This document shows, in pieces, positions 58,211-64,000 of a DNA stretch of 64,000 bases (position 1 is its first letter; the number at the start of each line of letters is the position of its first letter). The DNA is from Rhodococcus coprophilus NBRC 100603 (GTDB lineage: Bacteria > Actinomycetota > Actinomycetes > Mycobacteriales > Mycobacteriaceae), in NCBI RefSeq assembly GCF_001895045.1, contig NZ_BDAM01000001.1:124001-188000 (forward strand). The letters run 5' to 3'. Under the pieces are notes generated by a model. That model did not search any database, was not told where the DNA came from, and saw only the letters and a program-made list of their open reading frames with translations. The position numbers were made by a program, and so were the translations under genes.

Positions 58211-59061
58211 TGCTCACCTCCAGCGGTGCGGTCGGCCACGATCGCCCGGGCCAGCGTCGACAAGGTTTCCTCCGGCACCTCCACCGCGCCCGCGGCGGTG
58301 ATCACCACCGCGGTCGGATAGATGCCCCGGGTGGTGTCCGGGCCGCCGGTGGCGGTGTCGTCGTCGGCCGCGTCGTACAACGCTTCGACCGCGGTGCGCA
58401 ACGCCGACGATTCGTCCGCATCCGACCGGTACAACTTCTTGAGCGACGAGCGGGCGAACAACGATCCCGACCCCACCGCGTGGTAGCCGGCACGTTCCTC
58501 GTACCGGCCGCCGACCACGTCGTAGGACACGATCCGGCCGGCCTGCGCGGCGTCGGTGGCATCGAGATCGAACCCGACGAGCAGCGGCACCACCGCCAGA
58601 CCCTGCATGGCCGCTCCGAGGTTGCCGCGCACCATCGACGAGAGCCGGTTGGCCTTGCCGTCGAAGGTCAGCGGCACCCCTTCGATCTTCTCGTAGTGCT
58701 CGAGTTCGACCGCGAACAGCCGCACCAGTTCGATCGCCAGGCCCGCGGTGCCGGCGATACCGGCCGCCGAATACGAGTCGGTGACGAACACCTTCTGCAC
58801 GTCGCGGGAGGCGATCAGGTTGCCCATGGTCGCGCGCCGATCCCCGGCGATGAGCACCCCGCCGGCGAACGTCAGCGCGACGATGGTGGTGCCGTGCGGT
58901 GCCATGTCCACCCGGTCACCGCCCTCGAACCGGAACCGGTTCTCCGGCAGCAACTCCGGCGCGTGGATGCGCAGGTGGTCGGAAAACGACGACAGAGGTG
59001 ACGCGAGGTGCAGCCGGGGCTGCACCTCGCGGGAGAGAAACGACGACCGGTCCGCTGTCAC
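58207..59061 (-). CDS. prcB: Proteasome beta subunit PrcB
   Basis: Catalytic subunit of the 20S proteasome, 284 aa as made. A propeptide of 57 residues ends in APHG, and autoprocessing should expose Thr58 ([10 protein letters not shown]). Conserved segments are [10 protein letters not shown], the Lys-containing [20 protein letters not shown]-like residues (here [12 protein letters not shown]) and [14 protein letters not shown] 59061 overlaps the pup stop by 4 nt; a much longer frame upstream runs through pup and is not used. The order pup-prcB-prcA is that of other actinobacteria. Confidence 0.97.
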   Translation of the reverse strand: MTADRSSFLSREVQPRLHLASPLSSFSDHLRIHAPELLPENRFRFEGGDRVDMAPHGTTIVALTFAGGVLIAGDRRATMGNLIASRDVQKVFVTDSYSAAGIAGTAGLAIELVRLFAVELEHYEKIEGVPLTFDGKANRLSSMVRGNLGAAMQGLAVVPLLVGFDLDATDAAQAGRIVSYDVVGGRYEERAGYHAVGSGSLFARSSLKKLYRSDADESSALRTAVEALYDAADDDTATGGPDTTRGIYPTAVVITAAGAVEVPEETLSTLARAIVADRTAGGEQ

Positions 59062-59249
59062 TGGCCACCCTTCTGCACATAGGCCCGCACGAAGTCCTCG
59101 GCGTTCTCCTCGAGCACATCGTCGATCTCGTCGAGAAGATCGTCGGTATCCGAAGCCAGCTTCTCGCGGCGTTCCTGACCGGCACCGCCGTCGCCGACGC
59201 CCTCGTCGTCGTCTCCGCCGCCACCGCGTGTGGTCTGCTCTTGCGCCAT
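59058..59249 (-). CDS. pup: Prokaryotic ubiquitin-like protein Pup
   Basis: Small disordered tag of 63 aa ending in KGGQ. The C-terminal Gln is deamidated to Glu by Dop before ligation by PafA. The N-terminal half is Gly/Asp-rich; the helix that binds Mpa is in [22 protein letters not shown] 59249 is preceded by a GAGGAGG ribosome site. It overlaps prcB by 4 nt. The length matches Pup of M. tuberculosis (64 aa). Confidence 0.97.
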   Translation of the reverse strand: MAQEQTTRGGGGDDDEGVGDGGAGQERREKLASDTDDLLDEIDDVLEENAEDFVRAYVQKGGQ

Positions 59250-59401
59250 AGCCGCCGACCTCCTCCTGTATCAGTGCGATTCCCGTCACCGGTCGACGAT
59301 CGGTGAGGCCACCGCTACTTCAGACCCCTACCCTACCGAGCGACACCGCTGCGCGGCGACGACACGACGAGGCTCGCCTCGCCCGCAGGAGTCCCCGCTG
59401 C
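59250..59401. other. Short gap between dop and pup
   Basis: 152 bp on the proteasome strand. It may hold a promoter for pup-prcB-prcA. I see no terminator or strong repeat. Confidence 0.4.
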
Positions 59402-60895
59402 TCAGTGCGTGAGCTGATCGACCAGTTCGGCCGCCGACTGGGCGCTGTCGAGCAGTTCCCCGACGTGCGCGCGGCTGCCCCGCAGCGGTTCCAGGGTCGG
59501 GATACGCACCAACGATTCCCCACCGAGATCGAAAATCACCGAATCCCAGCTCGCCGCGGCGATGTCGGCGCCGAACCGGCGCAGGCATTCCCCCCGGAAA
59601 TACGCCCGGGTGTCCGACGGCGGGGTGTGCACCGCGTCGAGCACCTGCTGTTCGGTGACCAGCCGCTGCATCGAACCGCGCGCCACCAGCCGGTTGTAGA
59701 GACCCTTGTCGAGCCGCACATCCGAGTACTGCAGGTCCACCATGTGCAGCCGCGGCGCCGACCACGCCAGATTTTCCCGCTGCCGGAACCCTTCGAGCAG
59801 CCGCAGCTTCGCCGGCCAGTCCAGCAGGTCCGCGCACTCCATCGGGTCGCGTTCGAGCAGGTCGAGCACCATCGCCCACTTGTCGAGGATGTCGAGGACC
59901 CGCTTGTCGTCGGTGCCGTCGTGGAACCGCGCGGCGCGTTCGTGGTAGATCCGTTGCAGCGCCAAGCCGGTCAGCTCCCGCCCGTCGGTCAGTGCGACGG
60001 TCTTGCGCAGGGTCGGATCGTGACTGATGTGGTGCACCGCGGTGACCGGGCGGGCGAGCTGCAGATCGGTCAGGTCCACACCCGCTTCGATGAGGTCGAG
60101 CACCAGCGCCGTGGAGCCGACCTTCAGGTACGTCGACATCTCGGCGAGATTGGCATCGCCGAGGATCACGTGCAGCCGTCGATACTTGTCGGCGTCGGCG
60201 TGCGGCTCGTCGCGGGTGTTGATGATGCCGCGCTTGAGGGTCGTCTCGAGGCCGACTTCCACCTCGATGTAGTCGGATCGCTGGGACAGCTGGAATCCGG
60301 CTTCGTCACCGTTCTGCCCGATCCCGACCCGCCCCGACCCGCAGATCACCTGACGGGAGGCGAAGAACGGGGTCAAGCCTGCCACGATCGACGAGAACGG
60401 AGTCTGCCGGGCCATCAGGTAGTTCTCGTGGGTGCCGTAGGAGGCGCCCTTGCCGTCGACGTTGTTCTTGTACAACTGCAGCCGCGGGGCGCCGGGGACA
60501 CTCGACGCGTGCCGCGCGGCGGCTTCCATCACCCGTTCGCCGGCCTTGTCCCAGATCACCGCGTCGAGCGGGTCGGCGACCTCGGGAGCCGAGTATTCGG
60601 GGTGGGCGTGGTCGACGTACAGCCGCGCCCCGTTGGTGAGGATCATGTTGGCGGCACCGACCTCGTCGGCGTCGATCACCGGGGCGGGGCCGTTGAACCG
60701 GCCCAGATCGAAGCCGCGGGCGTCGCGAAGGGGCGATTCGACCTCGTAGTCCCACCGGGTCCGCTTGGCGCGGGGTACGCCCTCGGCGGCGGCGTAGGCG
60801 AGCACCGCCTGGGTGGAGGTGAGAATCGGGTTCGCTGTGGGGTCGTGAGGCGAGGAGATCCCGTATTCGACCTCGATACCGATGATCCGCTGCAT
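59402..60895 (-). CDS. dop: Deamidase/depupylase Dop
   Basis: Paralogue of PafA, 497 aa (about 500 in M. tuberculosis). It converts the C-terminal Gln of Pup to Glu and also removes Pup from proteins. The fold is shown by [13 protein letters not shown] at the start, [14 protein letters not shown] and [19 protein letters not shown], which parallel the matching blocks of PafA, while the additional loop after the first block (SPHDPTANP..) is the Dop-specific insertion. ATG 60895 is the start. It lies 123 bp from mpa and 152 bp from pup on the same strand. Confidence 0.96.
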   Translation of the reverse strand: MQRIIGIEVEYGISSPHDPTANPILTSTQAVLAYAAAEGVPRAKRTRWDYEVESPLRDARGFDLGRFNGPAPVIDADEVGAANMILTNGARLYVDHAHPEYSAPEVADPLDAVIWDKAGERVMEAAARHASSVPGAPRLQLYKNNVDGKGASYGTHENYLMARQTPFSSIVAGLTPFFASRQVICGSGRVGIGQNGDEAGFQLSQRSDYIEVEVGLETTLKRGIINTRDEPHADADKYRRLHVILGDANLAEMSTYLKVGSTALVLDLIEAGVDLTDLQLARPVTAVHHISHDPTLRKTVALTDGRELTGLALQRIYHERAARFHDGTDDKRVLDILDKWAMVLDLLERDPMECADLLDWPAKLRLLEGFRQRENLAWSAPRLHMVDLQYSDVRLDKGLYNRLVARGSMQRLVTEQQVLDAVHTPPSDTRAYFRGECLRRFGADIAAASWDSVIFDLGGESLVRIPTLEPLRGSRAHVGELLDSAQSAAELVDQLTH

Positions 60896-61017
60896 AGCGT
60901 CGAGCCTAGGCGATGGCCGCGAGGCGGGCGTGCGGACGCCGAACCGGCCCGGCCCCGGGACGGTGCCACGGGTGCGGGCACCGGCGCCGGGGCCGGGATC
61001 GGACGGGGTGGGTGCGA

Positions 61018-62802
61018 CTACAGGTACTGGCCGGTGTTCGACTCGGTGTCGATCGCGCGGCTGGCGCTGGCGTTCTTGCCGGTGACCAGCGTCCGGATGT
61101 ACACGATGCGTTCGCCCTTCTTCCCCGAGATCCGGGCCCAGTCGTCCGGATTGGTGGTGTTGGGCAGGTCCTCGTTCTCGGCGAACTCGTCGACGATCGA
61201 ATCGAGCAGATGCTGCACCCGCAGACCGGGCGCGCCGGTCTCGAGCACCGACTTGATCGCGTACTTCTTGCTGCGGTCGACGATGTTCTGGATCATCGCA
61301 CCCGAGTTGAAGTCCTTGAAGTACAGGACTTCCTTGTCGCCGTTGGCGTAGGTGACCTCGAGGAACCGGTTCTCCTCGGACTCGGCGTACATGCGGTCGA
61401 CGACCCGTTCGATCATCGCGCGGATGCAGGCGGCACGGTCGCCGCCGAATTCGGCGATGTCGTCGGCGTGCACCGGCAGCGTCTCGGTGAGGTACTTCGA
61501 GAAGATGTCCAGGGCCGCCTCCGCGTCCGGCCGCTCGATCTTGATCTTCACGTCGAGGCGTCCGGGCCGCAGGATCGCCGGATCGATCATGTCCTCGCGG
61601 TTGGAGGCACCGATCACGATGACGTTCTCGAGCCCCTCGACACCGTCGATCTCGCTGAGCAACTGCGGCACGACGGTCGTCTCCACATCGGAGGACACCC
61701 CCGACCCGCGGGTCCGGAAGATCGAATCCATCTCGTCGAAGAACACGATCACCGGGGTGCCTTCGGAGGCCTTCTCCCGGGCCCGCTGGAAGATCATCCG
61801 GATGTGCCGCTCGGTTTCCCCGACGAACTTGTTGAGCAGTTCGGGGCCCTTGATGTTGAGGAAGAAGGACTTCGCGTCCTTCGAGTCCTCCCCGCGGGCC
61901 TCGGCGATCTTCTTGGCCAGCGAGTTCGCGACCGCCTTGGCGATGAGCGTCTTACCGCAGCCGGGCGGGCCGTAGAGCAGCACACCCTTCGGGGGTCGCA
62001 GCGCGTACTCGTGGAACAGGTCCTTGTGCAGGAACGGCAGTTCCACCGCGTCACGGATCTGCTCGATCTGCCGGCCCAGGCCACCGATGTCGCCGTAGTC
62101 GACGTCCGGCACCTCCTCGAGCACGAGGTCTTCGACCTCGGCCTTGGGGACCCGTTCGAACGCGTAGCCGGCCTTGCTGTCGACCAGCAGCGAATCGCCG
62201 GGTCGCAGCTTGAAGTTGTCCGGGCCGTCGGTTTCGTCGGTGGAGACGGTCGACGCCGGGTCGAGGGTGCGGGCGGCCGCGGCGGCGAGCGGCGCCGCCA
62301 GCCACACCACCCGTTCCTCGTCGGCGTGCCCGACGACCAGGGCGCGGCGCCCGTCGTCGAGCAGTTCGCGCAGGGTGGTGATCTCCCCGACCCGCTCGAA
62401 TTCGCCGGCTTCGACGATGGTGAGGGCCTCGTTGAGCCGGACGGTCTGTCCCGGCCGGAACTCGTCGAGGTCGAGGTTGGGTGAGACCGCCACCCGCATC
62501 TTGCGGCCCGAGGTGAACACGTCGACGGTGTGGTCGTCGTACGTTTCGAGCATCACCCCGTAACCGCTGGGCGGCTGCCCGAGCCGGTCGACTTCCTCCC
62601 GCAGGGTGATCAGCTGCTGCCGGGCGTCCTTGAGCGTCTCGAGCAGCTTGCCGTTGCGCACGGTGAGGGACTCGAGCCGGGCTTCGAGGTCGCGTACCCG
62701 GTCGGACGGTTCGGCGAGCATGCGGCGCAGTGTGGCTACCTCCGCGCGCATCTCTTCGATTTCCCGTGCCGCCGCAACCGCATCCGGATTCTGTGAGTTC
62801 AT
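61018..62802 (-). CDS. mpa: Proteasome-associated ATPase Mpa/ARC
   Basis: Hexameric AAA unfoldase of 594 aa that binds Pup and feeds pupylated proteins to the PrcAB core. An N-terminal coiled coil (about residues 10-55, [16 protein letters not shown]) binds Pup, and two OB-fold domains follow. The AAA domain has Walker A GPPGCGKT, Walker [11 protein letters not shown], and sensor elements in [18 protein letters not shown]. The last residues, TGQYL, form the C-terminal docking motif for the alpha ring. ATG 62802 is the start. It is the first gene of the proteasome run, divergent from the lipoprotein gene. Confidence 0.97.
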   Translation of the reverse strand: MNSQNPDAVAAAREIEEMRAEVATLRRMLAEPSDRVRDLEARLESLTVRNGKLLETLKDARQQLITLREEVDRLGQPPSGYGVMLETYDDHTVDVFTSGRKMRVAVSPNLDLDEFRPGQTVRLNEALTIVEAGEFERVGEITTLRELLDDGRRALVVGHADEERVVWLAAPLAAAAARTLDPASTVSTDETDGPDNFKLRPGDSLLVDSKAGYAFERVPKAEVEDLVLEEVPDVDYGDIGGLGRQIEQIRDAVELPFLHKDLFHEYALRPPKGVLLYGPPGCGKTLIAKAVANSLAKKIAEARGEDSKDAKSFFLNIKGPELLNKFVGETERHIRMIFQRAREKASEGTPVIVFFDEMDSIFRTRGSGVSSDVETTVVPQLLSEIDGVEGLENVIVIGASNREDMIDPAILRPGRLDVKIKIERPDAEAALDIFSKYLTETLPVHADDIAEFGGDRAACIRAMIERVVDRMYAESEENRFLEVTYANGDKEVLYFKDFNSGAMIQNIVDRSKKYAIKSVLETGAPGLRVQHLLDSIVDEFAENEDLPNTTNPDDWARISGKKGERIVYIRTLVTGKNASASRAIDTESNTGQYL

Positions 62803-62933
62803 GTGCGACTCCCTCCACTGTGGTTATTCCACGCTACCGGGCGTTCGCCGAATGTGTACGACGACACGAAATGGTCGGGTACCGAACAGGTGTCGGTTGT
62901 CTCACCACGCCCCCGTGGCGATACCCCACGGAC

Positions 62934-62952
62934 CACTCTTAGGCTAACCTAA
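62934..62952 (+). promoter_or_regulatory. IdeR/DmdR-like iron box upstream of the LppK-like lipoprotein gene
   Basis: CACTCTTAGGCTAACCTAA agrees with the iron-box consensus TTAGGTTAGGCTAACCTAA at 14 of 19 positions, with the core and right half (TTAGGCTAACCTAA, 62939-62952) perfect. It ends 38 bp before the GTG start. Fe-loaded IdeR at such a site would repress the gene; the regulation is inferred. Confidence 0.5.
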
Positions 62953-62990
62953 CTAACTGTTCGTCCCATTGTCCCGAAAGGACCCGACCC

Positions 62991-63482
62991 GTGACCACCC
63001 GTACCCTGTGGGCCGCCGTTGCCGTGGCCGCCCTGGCCCTGCTGCCCGCCTGCTCCGACGCCGTATCGGACTCCGACACCACCCCCGCCGACGCGGCGAG
63101 CACCATCAGCACCACCACCACCGCGACCGCGACCACCGGCACCCCGCCGGTCGACGCCGCGGCCCTGCAGGAGTCGGTGGACGTGTTCTTCGATCCCGCC
63201 GCCACCTCCGAGGACCGCGCAGCGGTCGTCGAGGACGGCACCGAGCACCTCCCCGAACTCGAGCAGTTCACCGGCGTGCTCGCCGGCTACCCGCTGACCG
63301 GCACCGTCGGCGAGGTCACCACCGTCGACGACGACACCGTCACCGCCACCACCGAGGTGGCCGGACCGCACGGTGGCGCCCCGATGCCCCTGCAGTTCAG
63401 CCGCACCGACGACGGCCGCTGGGTCCTCGACGACGACGCCGCTTGCTCCATCCTCGAGATGGGCCGCATCACCTGCAGCTGA
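62991..63482 (+). CDS. lppK: LppK-like lipoprotein
   Basis: Exported lipoprotein of 163 aa at the place of lppK (Rv2116) in M. tuberculosis. The signal peptide ends in a lipobox L-P-A-C with Cys21, followed by a Thr/Ala-rich flexible linker (about residues 22-55). The C-terminal domain holds a helical VDVFFDP segment and a beta-rich part with two Cys near the end (DDAACSIL and GRITCS). GTG 62991 is the start, with GAAAGGA 8 nt upstream. The function is unknown. An iron-box-like site 38 bp upstream suggests expression may be linked to iron. Confidence 0.85.
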   Translation: MTTRTLWAAVAVAALALLPACSDAVSDSDTTPADAASTISTTTTATATTGTPPVDAAALQESVDVFFDPAATSEDRAAVVEDGTEHLPELEQFTGVLAGYPLTGTVGEVTTVDDDTVTATTEVAGPHGGAPMPLQFSRTDDGRWVLDDDAACSILEMGRITCS

Positions 63483-63521
63483 CCGGTCTCGTCGATTCGG
63501 CCGCCCCCGGATGTCGCAGGG

Positions 63522-64000
<479 letters not shown>

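Overview
The window is high-GC actinobacterial chromosome. Gene content and order point to Mycobacteriales, most likely a Rhodococcus or close Nocardiaceae relative. The evidence is the run rbpA ... ppm1/lnt/fxsA ... pepE-type M24 peptidase, 5'-3' exonuclease, DUF4333 protein, helY, tatC, tatA, pafC, pafB, pafA ... prcA, prcB, pup, dop, mpa, lppK-like lipoprotein, trmI, which follows the Rv2050-Rv2118c order of Mycobacterium tuberculosis. The genus is an inference from gene content; no rRNA or tRNA gene was seen.

Positions 1-24,170 are accessory. After the end of an unidentified gene comes a two-gene toxin-antitoxin pair (ParD-like antitoxin and Zeta-type kinase toxin) behind a perfect palindrome. 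Convergent to it is one 22.1-kb NRPS gene (7,364 aa, six modules): C-A-T, C-A-T(Ser), C-A-T, C-A-T-E(D-Thr), C-A-T, C-A-T-TE. The first C domain resembles the EntF condensation domain and is followed by an extra partial C-domain lobe. The likely product is an N-acylated hexapeptide X-Ser-X-D-(allo)Thr-X-X. No MbtH-like protein, carrier-protein ligase or exporter is in view.

Positions 24,170-31,163 hold an exported protein, a small Cys-rich protein and rbpA (with a SigR/SigH-type promoter and a strong terminator). Between rbpA and ppm1 lies a four-gene, overlapping operon (25,920-30,350): a chorismate-mutase-family enzyme, a fused amidotransferase/aminodeoxychorismate synthase, a prephenate-dehydrogenase-family enzyme and a diiron AurF/CmlI-type N-oxygenase. 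This is the PapA-PapB-PapC route to p-aminophenylpyruvate plus an arylamine oxygenase, so a nitro- or hydroxylamino-aryl C9 product is predicted. It is the most interesting part of the window.

Positions 31,163-48,149 are mostly conserved housekeeping and redox genes: Lnt and Ppm1 (lipoprotein acylation and mannosyl donor synthesis), an amidohydrolase, FxsA, a TSUP permease, TldD/TldE, glutathione peroxidase, F420/FMN split-barrel proteins, a short CobG-like protein, a flavoprotein disulfide-type reductase, a VOC protein, a Ddn-like protein, a DprE2-like SDR, an M24 peptidase, a 5'-3' exonuclease and a DUF4333 membrane protein.

Positions 48,279-62,802 contain the Pup-proteasome system and its neighbours, mostly on the minus strand: mpa, dop, pup, prcB and prcA, then pafA, pafB, pafC, tatA, tatC and helY. 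A PAP2-diacylglycerol-kinase fusion on the plus strand separates prcA from pafA. Pup is made ready for ligation by Dop, ligated by PafA, and tagged proteins are unfolded by Mpa into the PrcAB core; PafBC is a DNA-damage transcription activator. The window ends with an LppK-like lipoprotein behind an IdeR-like iron box and the C-terminal part of TrmI.
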